From positions 6,559,182 through 6,623,181 of the forward strand of contig NC_087384.1 of the NCBI RefSeq assembly GCF_963675165.1: a DNA stretch of 64,000 nt, given 5' to 3'. Below the pieces are notes generated by a model that was given only the letters and a program-made list of their open reading frames with translations, searched no databases and had not been told where the DNA came from. The position numbers were made by a program, and so were the translations under genes. Source of the stretch: Halichondria panicea. Lineage: Eukaryota; Porifera; Demospongiae; Suberitida; Halichondriidae. Shown piece after piece: positions 24,201-35,200 of this stretch (position 1 is the first letter of the stretch; each line of letters begins with the position of its first letter).

Positions 24201-24756
24201 ATATAGTCCTGATAGCTCTGACCTGTTACTAAGCTTCCTGTGTAACGCAAGTACAAAATATAAAATCTATGTAATAATCGTGTACACCAGAATTCAATGC
24301 TCATAAATTTATAGCAATGGACGTATTAATTCGACCATAATTATGATTGTCATAATTATGATTGTCATGCCAACACACCTCCTTGCTGACAAAACCCCAG
24401 TTCTCGACACACCACTCGAGTCTCTTCAATCCCCCAGGAATCTTGACATGGAGTAAACCAGATTCCATCCACACAAATATCCACTCTACCCTCTCTGGAG
24501 CTGGGTCCATCTGCTAACCTAACCTCGCCTTCTCTTCCAAAGCAATAGAATGCCCTGTAATGATGCAGATATGCAAAGCTGACGTAAACTACATAAGGAT
24601 TGTGATAGAGGATCGATCATCTATTATTTACTTACTATAGATATACTAGACTAGGTAGCCTATGATTCCAGCTTACCTCACTACTGGACAGCAAGCAAAT
24701 AGTATGACTATGAGGAAGGTTGTAATTATAATACAGCAAGGCACCATCCCAGCCAT
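21257..24756 (-). CDS. R5: class B receptor with a swapped tail
   Basis: Exons: signal peptide about 24677-24756 (MAGMVPCCIIITTFLIV), SRCR about 24380-24555 and 24088-24238, FN3 about 23750-24043, 23430-23700, 23087-23363 and 22751-23037, TM about 22532-22700, tail 21257-21780. The TM exon ends TLKSSQR like R15, the type-2 version, but the open tail downstream is type-1 (YEVP, YQPL, YQDL, YEPI, YEPL, YQPL, YETI). Type-2 tail relics lie on both sides of it. The TM-tail intron is about 750 bp, the longest in the array. I see no break in the ectodomain. Whether the type-1 tail is spliced on is inferred from its intact acceptor. Confidence 0.82.
21850..22531 (-). other. Long R5 TM-tail intron with unclassified insert and type-2 tail start
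   Basis: At 22340-22423 the minus strand still encodes the start of a type-2 tail (SGRNHS, then KNEHQH) that stops being homologous after about 25 codons. Between about 21890 and 22330 lies sequence with no match elsewhere in the window, including a small palindrome (TTGTTGTAAATTTTACAACAA near 21903). Confidence 0.6.
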
Positions 24757-24919
24757 GGTTGTTGCTTTGTGCAAGACGTGTAACTCTTGTTTATAGGAAT
24801 GCATGGTTTATGACACAAAACCCAGCTATTATTACACTCTTTGATTATGCAACCACTTGCAATAACAAATGAATATCATTAACAGCACTAATACAATACA
24901 CCCACACACTAATCACATG
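24757..24919 (-). promoter_or_regulatory. R5 upstream region
   Basis: A class B upstream region with the GTGGTTGCA stretch (about 24848-24856, as complement) but no TATATAAAG. The AATGAATATCATTAACA block shared with R4, R12 and R14 is present near 24870. Confidence 0.4.
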
Positions 24920-27023
24920 CTACACTACTGTGTCTCTATGGGCTGCCACAGTCCAGCTGTACCTATAGTGTGGGTGTAGGGATAACTCCAAGGTTATTGC
25001 AGTTGCATTGTGCTCCTCGCACTGTCCCTCCGGTTCAATCTGACACACCCTCACTTCATAGTAACGAATGATTCCATTCCTCTGCTGGTATGGAAGTTCA
25101 GTCCAGGAAAGCATTATGGCAGTGGGGTTAAGTACTCGATGATGGAGATTTACAGGAAACCCATATATATGTAAAAATTATGTTTGGTTGATAACATTTT
25201 ATTACAATTAGAAAAAATTTGCATATTCAAGCTTTGAAGTGGCCACTGCTAATGAGGTGTCTATCCAACTAAGAAACCTGCTAGCAGGGCTCTAACTAGT
25301 ACCCACAAAAATGCATTTTCTAAGCGAGATAGACCATGTGTAGTAGTACGGCTTCTTAGCTGGATAGTATCCAGCTAAGAAACCTACTACACATGGTCTA
25401 ACTAATACTAAAAATGTACTCACCTATTTCCATGGTATCCGTAACAATGCAAGTAGTGCTTTCCCCAGCATTGTTCGCAGCTGACACACAACATTGATAC
25501 GTAGCATCTGGCTGCAAAGAACTAACAGTGTATGACACACTATTTAAGTTCAGTGTTGCTATTAGTTGTGCTCCAGTGTTGCTGTAGGAGGTCTCGTCGC
25601 AGCTGATAGTGAAACTGTATGGTTGATTGTACGTGCTGCGAGGTCTGTTCCAGTTCAAAGTAAAAGAGGTAGGGCTCGGATTTGTTGCAAGCAGCCATGG
25701 TGGAGCACTAGGGGGAGCTGTATATAATTATAGAAACATTAAGGGTTGTGAAGAGAATGTATACTCACTGAGAGGTTTGAAGGCTTACCTACGGTTATAG
25801 TGATGGAACTGCTTGGATTCGAATCAACTACACTTTTAGCTATCACGCTGAAAGTGTACCTTGTGCTGGGTACCAGATTATTTATATTTAAATTTCTAGA
25901 TGTAGCACCATTTACGTCCATATATAATAATGTACAAAATGGGCAATTTCTGTAGGAAACCCTATATCCAGTGATGTATTGGTAGTTTGACAATGGGGGT
26001 AACCACGATATTTGGACTGACTGTGAGCTCTGGATAATTCCCCGCACAGAATTGGGTCTACCTGGAACAGCTGCAGTGTAGAGAATAAGAGTGCTGATTA
26101 AAATGCACTGACATGATACAACCACAGTATTTCTTACGCAGAGAGATGCATGTTGAAGAGTTACTTCCAGCATTGTTGTAGCTTTGGATGCAGCATCGAT
26201 AGTTGCAGCTAGTAACACCATCAGCAGAATTAAAGGTGAGAGTGGTTTGTGTTGTTGACCCACTCAAACTAGAACACCCAAAAGCTGTACAATTAACTCT
26301 ATAGCCATCGATCACATTTCTGCATTCGTATGAGCTCTGATTCTGACCCCACACGAGTGTGAATGAGGTTGCACTATCAATAGTTATTGAAGGGAGTGAT
26401 GGAGAAGGTGGAACTGTAATACAATTCCATATACAATTTAACACAATACTATTAATAAATTATAATATCACTGAACAAACCTTTAGGTCCACCACAATCA
26501 ACATAAACAATACATGAACAGGGATAGTCATAAAAATAGCAATCACTCAACAGTTCTTTATGTCCAAGGCAATCAACTTCCAAAGATGACGATGATGACG
26601 ATTGAAAAACAATCCAGGCATCTGAGCAATAGATATAGTGGAGTATTAATTAAGAGTTATGATCAAGACTGACCTCCTCCATCGCAGAAGCTCAATTGTC
26701 TGCATACGGTATCACCTATATTATAGAAGTCATGAACAGGGCAAATGGTGGACCATGTCCCTCGATACACACCTCTATCCTCCCAGACCTAGCTGAAAGT
26801 GAATCTTGTAGTCTGACATCATATTCGGTAGTGCAGGCCCTGGAGCTTCTGCAGTAGATCGTGGGCATCATTATTATTGACTGTATGCATGACTGTATAT
26901 CTACACTAGTAAAGTTACATATATTACCATGTATTCCCAGTTTATCATGCATTCTTAGTCAACTGACCTTAGTAGCCACAAAAGCAATGGTAGGAGAACA
27001 GTCACAATCTTTTTAACCTGCAT
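24920..27023 (-). pseudogene. R6: divergent SRCR-FN3 receptor remnant lacking TM and tail
   Basis: A signal peptide exon (about 26970-27023, MQVKKIVTVLLPLLLWLL) is followed by SRCR pieces (about 26690-26860 with YDVRLQDS and GRIEVC; about 26480-26640), then FN3 exons (about 26130-26413, 25790-26080, 25430-25720) and a partial FN3 at 24920-25130. The last FN3 runs from NPTAIMLSWTELPY to a stop reached through HRDTVV, which is the end of a type-2 tail. The 3' end is therefore a fusion of FN3 with a tail stub, with no TM left. It could make a secreted SRCR-FN3 protein, but loss of the exon 5' side of the last FN3 argues for decay. Confidence 0.7.
25331..25400. repeat. Imperfect hairpin in the R6 intron
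   Basis: AGACCATGTGTAGTAG at 25331 is complementary to the arm ending near 25399, and CTTCTTAGCTGG pairs with CCAGCTAAGAA. A bulge of about five bases interrupts the stem. A direct repeat of CTAAGAAACCT also flanks it (about 25279 and 25376). Confidence 0.8.
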
Positions 27024-27979
27024 TAGTAACTCCAACATGCATCAATTCTATATGGACTAGTATATACAAATTCTTAGCAGAATTATAGACACAACTGAAA
27101 AATTCTATAGTTACTCTATATATATAGCTAGTATATCCATGCATGACATAAAATAATTATGATGCATGCATGCAGCTATCAAGCACAGGAAAAAATAATA
27201 TGTTAAAGTTCGCACAGTATCTAGATACAGCAATGTTGCTTTAATGTTGGGGTTCAGCAAAATAACAACAACTGAACTGCAATAACACAAAATAATTTTT
27301 TTTTTGTGGTGCAGCTATCAAACACAATGTCATGTAAAACAAAACATAAATGTTTATGCTATATGGTTCGCATTGATACTGTGCAAACCATATAGCATAA
27401 ACATTAACGTCAATTTCTATTATATACGGCTCTTAGGCCTTGGCAGATTACTCCTGAGCATTGAGAATAATACTGATGGGAAAAATAGGTACATTTTCTG
27501 ACTTTGATGAGAAAAATAGGCACGAGTGAGAAGATATATATAAGTTTCAAACTGTCAGCAGTTTGTTTTCTCAACAGCTGGCTATACACAATCGTCGAAA
27601 AGAAGATACTATAATGATGTAAAAACTATACATAACTTGGTTCTGTGTGTATATCTTCCTGAAATCCTAAATGTATTTTTGACATTCAATTAGACTCCTA
27701 TGTGTAATTTATTTCAGAATCAATACAGCAGCAACATAATTGAGAAAAACAGGTGGATGAAAAGGAGAATAACTAGAATAGGTAAACCAATTAAGCATAA
27801 TCCGCCAAGGCCTATATAACGGCTCTATAGCAGCTTCAAAGTTGTAGGCTTGCCCCCCTCAGGCTTGGCTGTGGTACATCGCTCCTTGTCATCATGTAAA
27901 CATCGCTTCTCTCTTGTGGGACAGCATATCCAACTGATGGACCAAGTTGTTGGTAGTCCATATTATTCTTAATTACCAA
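27024..27979. other. Intergenic AT-rich stretch with an inverted repeat
   Basis: No supported gene. It holds a 24-bp inverted repeat with one mismatch (arms 27349-27372 and 27382-27405, core TTTATGCTATATGGTT) and AT-rich sequence. The minus-strand ORF starting in the R7 relic is the only coding-like signal nearby. Confidence 0.6.
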
Positions 27980-28265
27980 CATAGACCTACCTCCTTGCTG
28001 ATAAAACTCCAGCTCTCGACACACCACCCTCTCCTCTCTAGAGCTGCACCAGTAGAACTGTTCCCTTTGGTTCATTGCAGTGTGATGCCCTGATTGAAGT
28101 AATGCACACGCTTATTATAATTATACACAACATTCGCACAAGGTTATCCCATGGTTATTCACTGTTGCAATATATTTAGCGAAATAATTTGTTTCACTTT
28201 CAACTTACCTCACTGAACACCAAGAAACTAAATTGCAATTGTAATACACTGGATTGTTCAGCCAT
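27980..28265 (-). pseudogene. R7: relic of a class B receptor 5' end
   Basis: The minus strand shows a signal-peptide-like start at 28265 (MAEQSSVLQLQFSF) and a shortened SRCR half (SSREERVVCRELEFYQQGG, about 27990-28065) whose middle is deleted. It is closest to R14, sharing the NQREQF reading in an alternative frame. A second start-codon relic lies at about 28500-28545 (MAERLLLYCMS), again R14-like. Nothing else of either gene remains. Confidence 0.75.
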
Positions 28266-28613
28266 CCTACCTTGTCGTACACATTGGATTGTTCAGCCAT
28301 CATTGGACGATATCTCAGGAACCACTTTGGTTTACACAACTTGCATGCTACTTATGTTACATAATCATTCATAATCATAATTACGATGCAGTATCTTTTG
28401 TTCATCATATTTAAGTGTATTGTTCATCATGAGATTAATATGATTGTAAACATGTATGTAATATGGCTGTAATACAGCCCTTATTAATTTTATCGATAAT
28501 GGTTGCTCAGTGGACATACAGTAAAGCAGTAGCCTCTCAGCCATACTTGCAAATTGTAGATCTAAATGTAGCATGTAATAACTAATTTGTTGCCTTGAAA
28601 AGCATATAGAAAC

Positions 28614-28949
28614 CTAGTCTGGGGGCCAGACCTAATAGCTCGGGGCAAAATCAAGAGAGAGGATTAGTGGCCAGAGCCAATGAAATGCATATCCTATGTC
28701 ATGTGATTTTTAACCCAATGAAATGCAAGTATTGCCTCTGAGGAATTTGGATTACAGCCAATGGAATTTGGATACATGCAGCCAATGAAATGAGAGTATT
28801 GCTACATCTACTCCTTCTTTATAACCTCCAATATCACAGTCTCCGCCATATTGACATTCCAAGAGCACACGAAGTGCTGCAAGAGTCTCTAGACCTCTTT
28901 CTCTCTTCCCCCTCCCCCCTCTTGAGAAAAGGTCTGGCCCCCAGACTAG
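28614..28949. mobile_element. 336-bp foldback element with 20-bp TIRs
   Basis: CTAGTCTGGGGGCCAGACCT at 28614-28633 is the exact complement of 28930-28949. The interior has three spaced CCAATG(A/G)AAT motifs and no ORF of its own. I could not identify a clear target-site duplication. Confidence 0.75.
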
Positions 28950-29950
28950 TGTGGGATCAGCAACAGCTTTTATTGAAAATGACTGGAAATTTGTGTAAAG
29001 AGTGTTACCTATAATCCAGATAAAAGTTACAATCATAACTTTAGGCGTTAAAGTTAGCTAATTACCTTAGTTCCGTACACAATATATTATATATAGGTAT
29101 ATTTATTGCATGGACTGTCTAGTGTATGTACAGAAATAATGTGCATGTTTACTAACTCCTAAAACGATCTGAATGGAAATATTTAGTCCTTGGGATTTGG
29201 ACGATAGATGTATTTTGTCTACTGAGCTCCGACCCATATATGCACAACCAGCGTTAGTTACCATACTTGCAAATAAAGCAAAACTTATAATTCCGAGCGA
29301 AGTGAAGTTATGTTTGAGTCCTATCGAGATTTTCCGTGGCGGTGGTGGTGGCGGTGGTGGTTGACGTCGAGGCAAAAGGACTTCTGGTTGAACATGTAGG
29401 CTTTGATACTTGGCGTGGAGTCTTGGCAGATGCTGAGGGACATCGGCTCACAGTCTTAGACCTCAGCAACATCCAGGAGTGGCTAAACCGAAGCCTGGAC
29501 GGTCGAACTTAAATCTAGCTTTCTTGTGGGTTCGACCATTAGACGTCTTTACCAGATTGAATGCACATAGACCTAGCTTTCTTATGTGGAAATTAATTAG
29601 GTCCAGATTTACTTTGACTCTTACTCTGAGCGAGGATTTATTGCATTTAATGTACCCCTAGTAATTATACGAAAAAGGCCAACTTACTGTAAGATGCATT
29701 TTGTCTCTACTGAGCGTTAGTTTTCGTACTTTATGTACAAAACAGGCCTCAATGCATACAATCAGCAATGCTATACCATGAATAGCTAACAACAATTGTA
29801 CAAGCAAATGATGTAGACCTGTGCATGCATCAATAGATGAACTGGAACTTACTGCAAGTTATTTTGACAGTTGCAGACTGCTAACAACATGAACAGAAGA
29901 GCTGCAGTGCCTCTCATTGCGGTACAGTCTGCGTGGCTTTTATCTTACTG
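28950..29950. other. Unassigned stretch
   Basis: I recognise no gene. It contains a GGTGGC-type trinucleotide tract (about 29335-29362) and a loose repeat of an AGATG(T/C)ATTTTGTCT stretch near 29205 and 29692. ORFs on both strands are short and lack family features. Confidence 0.4.
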
Positions 29951-30640
29951 AATTATTGGGGCGAGCGAAGCTACCTTGTCATGGAGGAGGACCGGTAATT
30001 TTCTTTTGGACGTCATGATCCTTACCAACACAATGATTTTCTTTTGGACGTCATGATCCTTACCAACTTGTATCAAGACATAAAGAAGCTTACAAGATGA
30101 ATCGAGACAACAGTGAAATACATACGACCAAATCAGTGACTCCGAAGTTGCAGGAGTACTATCATTTGACAATTTCCTGATCTGCTTTGTCTGTAACAGC
30201 AAAGTCCAACCAACAAATGACACATCTGGAACCTGCACAACTTGCTGTTTAGTTAAAAAAATCACCCTCTGCAAGAGACAAGTACGAGCTAAACTTCTAC
30301 TTACCCGCCCCGGAGGACACTATATCACACTAAGTGTTTTCGGTGATCATCTAAAGGAAATTTGTCTACAACAACCAATAACTACAGATGCACTTCTGCA
30401 AGCCTCTCCTTTTAATTTTACATACAACCACCAGATTAGCTCGACTCCAGCCCCTTGAATAGCGGCTTGGAATCGAGGCTACCACCAGATTATCAACACT
30501 GTATATCTCGGAATTAACTATTTCCCAGAATTAACTGTGCTAATTCCATACTTTACTAATTCACTGTTTCAATTTACAATTCATTGAAATGTTAACAATT
30601 TATTGTAATTCACTCACTCGCCCCAAACATGCCCTGCATG
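29951..30640. repeat. Possible element bounded by TTGGGGCGAG inverted ends
   Basis: TTGGGGCGAGCGA near 29957 faces CACTCGCCCCAA near 30612-30627 in inverted orientation. Inside are two tandem copies of a block of about 33 bp (GGACGTCATGATCCTTACCA at about 30008 and 30045). A minus-strand ORF of 109 codons (29945-30274) has no family I know. Calling it a mobile element rests on the inverted ends only. Confidence 0.4.
30438..30480. mobile_element. Tiny 43-bp derivative of the TAGCCTCGATT element
   Basis: The insert starts AGCTCGACTCC and ends GGAATCGAGGCT, matching the terminal sequence of the element in R2. It is flanked by a direct repeat, ACCACCAGATT(A), at 30427 and 30481. Only the two ends remain. 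The 11-bp-scale duplication resembles the 9-bp one in R2. Confidence 0.7.
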
Positions 30641-30869
30641 CTCCTAGTAATATAGCATTTTTATACAGAATAGTGTGCATGCTGCTTGTGGTAGAATTTA
30701 GCTCGTTTACTGAGCATGCGCACACAGATCAATTAATATAGACTACGCAAAGACAACAACATCACGTGTAGATAATGGGAGGGGGGGATACAATGATAAC
30801 ATACTAGGACACAAAAGAGAGAAATAATTATTTTTTATATCACTTGGGGATTATACAGGGGGTACTTCT

Positions 30870-32202
30870 TCAACCTACTAGTGTCCTGATAATAAAGTTT
30901 GCAAGTAAAGTTCTTTAAGTATTTTGACCCCTCCCCCCGCCGTCCCCCACACACACTTGTACAGCCGATGTGTGCACACGAGATCAACTTTCATGAGATC
31001 AACTCCCACAAGATCAATTCTTACCAGAGCAACTTTGCATGAGGTCAATTGTTAGTAGATCAACTCCCATAGAATCAACTTTTCATAGAATAAATTTTTC
31101 ATAGGATCAACTTCATGTGATCAACTCAGTTTTACAAAAAAACGTCACACTTCCAAATTTTTCAATGAAGATGCTTGATAGCTGGTAAAATAAATATACT
31201 CTTCAGAGTCATGCCTCAGTCATGTGTTGAAGCAGTCAAACAGTGTTTGTATGGATTCTTCTCTTTTATTTTGTGTCGAGATGTAGCTACAAACATGCAT
31301 GTATAGCTCTGAATCTTTGTTTTGGTTGGATGTACTCAATCCATATTAATTAATCGGATGCCTGTTGGTTGAATTTTTGCAGCTGCCATTATACTGTTCG
31401 GTACTACAGGCTGTACGGCTGGATGGGTAAGAATTTGAAACAGCACCTTTAAAGTGTGGGCCATTGACTTGAGTGGGTGTTGGTTATTAGAGGGCCTATA
31501 GGATTACATACTATAGTGGTAAGAATTGATCTTGTGGGAGTTGATCTCATGAAAGTTGATCTCATGTGAGGCAATCGTACAGCCACCAGACTGTGGCATT
31601 AAAGAGCAAACAAGACGGTCAAGATCATCCACCCTTCAGGAGAGGAGGAAAGCCTCTTCACTGATGGCAACACTCAGCGGCTCTATCCAAACGGGGACCT
31701 TGTGATACAGTTCGCTAATGGACAGAGAGAGCTACACACTAAGGAATATAAGGTGAATCATTGGCAGTGTACAAGTACTTTTGTATGTTGTTGAACATCT
31801 CATTTCCTGCAGCTCCTGTGTTAGCCTCCTTCAATGGCCTCCCCTTCGAGGAAGTGCGGCCTGGGATCAGAGGCTATACTCCTGGGTAATACCTCTACTG
31901 TGAATACACAACTACAATGTATTAGTTTTGCTGTTGTAACACTTTTAGAGAATTATATCTTTGGAGGAATATTTCATCATTATCTTGCTCAGCTTCAAAG
32001 TAACTATTTTTAAATGTAGTTTAAATTATACGTGCATTATACAGCAATCAGAAATATGGCATATGCACCCCATGTTTACATTGAGTAAAAGAACATTAAT
32101 TTTGAATATATATACATGTAATAGAGTAGCTATGACAGGAAGCATTGCACGTAACAGTAAATTCTTGTATATACAGAGTCATATAATTATATAGTTCATT
32201 TC
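30870..32202 (+). pseudogene. CENPJ: Decayed duplicate of the CENPJ 3' end
   Basis: 31581-31752 copies the CENPJ exon 4697-4892: [13 protein letters not shown] through [10 protein letters not shown] is preserved with few changes, but the first part carries deletions. The intron end before it (about 30885-30966) and the 3' flank after the last CENPJ exon (about 31915-32200, compare 5565-5830) are also copied. The final exon is missing and a transposon sits at the acceptor. It abuts R8 exactly as the real gene abuts R1. Confidence 0.9.
30967..31576. mobile_element. 610-bp hAT-like MITE with AGATCAACT repeats
   Basis: An 8-bp direct repeat, GTACAGCC, flanks it (30959-30966 and 31577-31584). The inverted ends match over about 55 bp, built from repeated AGATCAACTTTCATG and AGATCAACTCCCAC units near 30980-31020, with complements near 31520-31565. 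Further degenerate copies run inward to about 31130. An 8-bp duplication points to the hAT superfamily. No transposase. Confidence 0.82.
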
Positions 32203-35200
32203 TCATGTACGGGTAGTGGTGGTGGTTTGAATATTTTCGTAAGTGTTGTCGTCCTCCCTCTGGAAGCTCAGTGGTTGGTACACCCCCTCCTCCTGAGATC
32301 CCCCACCCCCTCCAAATGACAGTGGCTCGTACTGATTGTCCTCATTGTTCTTCCTGATAGGCTCATACTGACCCTCTGAATGATTAGCCATGTCTGTCCC
32401 AGCGTCTCTTGTCTCAAAGGCCAGGTTTTGATAGGCTGAGACTTCTTGTTCTTTGTAGGTCTTGGGAGGGATTAATGGCTGGTAGATCTTCTCACTGCTT
32501 TGCTGCCCAGGTTGAGTGATGGGTGGAGTAGCTATCGGCATCATTGGCTTCTTCTCTCTCTGTTTTTTGTTCGCTGCAGTCCCTCCACTCGAAGCAAGCA
32601 CTGGTCTCTCATATCGTATATCCACCTCTTCTTTGTACACGTGTCTGTGTGATGTGTTGTTACTTTGTGGATCACTTCTCAATGTGCTGCCTTTCTCTTT
32701 GAGCTCTATAATGTCAGCAGGAACCTCGTACACAGGATCTGCAATTCTATATAATTATAGGAAAAAATAATGTCAGAATTATAATCCGTCAAGAGAATTG
32801 GGCTGTTTTAGACACTTACATGCAAAACAGAAAATGGATATTGATATTTTAGTGTCTATGGCATTTACTGTTGATGGATTTGAAGAGTTGCTTGTTTGCT
32901 CATTCTTCTCTTGCAGCAACAGCAACAGGAAATGCATGTTATCACAATACACAGAAGTAACAACACTGCTACTAGTGCTCCAGCAGATACAGCTGTAACT
33001 AGGATGCCTTGGCTGTTGTCAGATGGTGATGGTTGTTCTATATAGTGAAAAAAATAAGTACCATATTTATTTAATTAAGCGCCCGGGCGTTTATTTCATA
33101 TCAAAGTCTTGAAAGGGGGCGTTTAAACGAGATGGGTGCTTATTCGAACAAGCGTTTATTGGTCATGTTTACTCCAAACTCTTGCTCATCAGCAGTTATT
33201 ATGCTCTTTTTGGCTGCTGCCACAGCTCTCAGCTTAAATCTTAAGTCATAGGAGTGGTGTTTCTCCCTCTGTGTTAGTGTCTCTCTCTAGCTCTGCCACC
33301 ATAAAAAGTATCTATATTCTATGCTGCCATGCTTACAACTGTGCTAGTTTAGCTTCACCCACAGTGCCATGCCCACACATGGGCGATTATTTAAGATGGT
33401 CGTTTATTGACAAAGACAAAGCTTTTACTATGGGTGTTAAACAAGATGGGCGTTTAATCAAGGAGGGTGTTTAATCAAGTAAATACGGTAACTAAAGTGA
33501 ATATACCTTTGGCTGTCATAGCAACGATACATTGATGTAGCCCAACGCCCACAGAAATCCCTGCTGAAACACAGCAAGTGTAGTTGGTGTTGGCAATAAG
33601 ACCAGACACTTCCACAGAGGTAGTGTATGATCGTTGTATCTCCACATCGTGGTGTGCTGATGTACAGTTGATACTGTAGAACAGGATAGCTTGTCCATAG
33701 CTCTCAGCTGGCTCTGTCCAAGTCAGCAAAAGGCTAGTGGTGTTGGAAATCACGTTAAGGTCTTCTGGTTCAGTTGGAGGAGCTGTGTGCAATGTGCATG
33801 GCAATTTTATATAAGATATATTATATACCTGCGAGCAAAAGGATAAAATGGATAACCTGTATACCTTTGGCTGTTATAGCAACGATACATTCCTGTAGTC
33901 CAACGCCCACAGAGTTCCCTGCTGAAACACAGCAAGTGTAGTTGGTATTGGCAATAAGACCAAACACATCCACAGAGGTAGTGTATGATCGTTGTATCTC
34001 CACATCGTGGTGTGTTGATGTGCAGTTGATACTGTAGAACAGGATAGCTTGTCCATAGCTTTCAGCTGGCTCTGTCCAGGTCAGCGTGATGCTGGTGATA
34101 TTGGAAATCACCTTAAGGTCTTCTGGTTCAGTCGGAGGAGCTATGTACAATGTGCATGGTAATTGGAGGACATATTATATATACATTTGAGTAAAAGGAT
34201 AAAAGAGGATAACCTGCGGATAGTTTTATATACCATTGTCTGTCACAGCAACGATACATTGATGTAGTCCAACGCCCACAGAATTCCTTGCTGAAACACA
34301 GCAAGTGTAGTTGGTGTTGGCAATAAGACCAGACACTTCCACAGAGGTATTGTATGTTCGTTGTATCTCTGCATTGTGGTGTGCTGATGTACAGTTAATA
34401 CTATAGAACAGGATAGCTTGTCCATAGCTCTCAGCTGGCTCTGTCCAAATCAGCACAAGGCTAGCGGTGTTTGAAATCACGTTAAGGTCTTCTGGCTCAG
34501 TTGGAGGAGCTGTGTACAATGAGCAATGCATGGCAATTGCAAGGGATATAATCTAATGAATAACGAAGGGTTTATGCACATACCTGCATTTGTTCTTGCA
34601 TCAGAGCATGCACTGCTTCCTTCACCAGCTTGATTAATAGCTGAGATACAACACGTGTAGTTAGTGAATGGTTGGAGGTTGCTCACATCCACACTACTGT
34701 TCACGGTTGTGCTGAACCAGACATTGTTGAGGTTCTGTGAACATGCTATCTGGTAGTTCAGTAGTGTTCCATAAATGTGTAACGGTCTTGACCATTCCAG
34801 TTTAAAGGATGTGCTGGTTATTTTAGTTATACCAACATCAACTGGCTTCATTGATGGTGCTGTATGGAGCATTACCAATTAAGTATCAGTATTATAAAAG
34901 CACACAAACACACACACACACACACACAGTCGTCACCTGGTAAAGTAGATATATTTAGTTCTTCTGAGCAGTAACTTTCCTGGTTTAAGTCAACTGCTGT
35001 CACACAACATTCATACTCTGTGTATGGTGTCAGCCCGGTGACCGTAGCTATGGTACTTGATGTAGTTACAGTGTGCACAGCTGGTAGATGAGAGCAATAG
35101 GGACAGCTGGTGTGATAGCAGTACACATTGAAATGGTTCACTTCATCACTGTGTGTATTTGTCCAACGTAGCTGAAGTGAAGTCTGAAATGCTTGGATGA

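Noticed and set aside
29335-29364. A polyglycine or polyproline ORF around the GGTGGC tract
   Set aside because: Simple trinucleotide repeat in a region with no splice or family support on either strand.
33059-33490. The insert as a new type of element
   Set aside because: Ends resembling ACCGTATTTACT with GGGCGTTTA motifs are familiar from MITEs in many animal genomes, so it is probably a known class.
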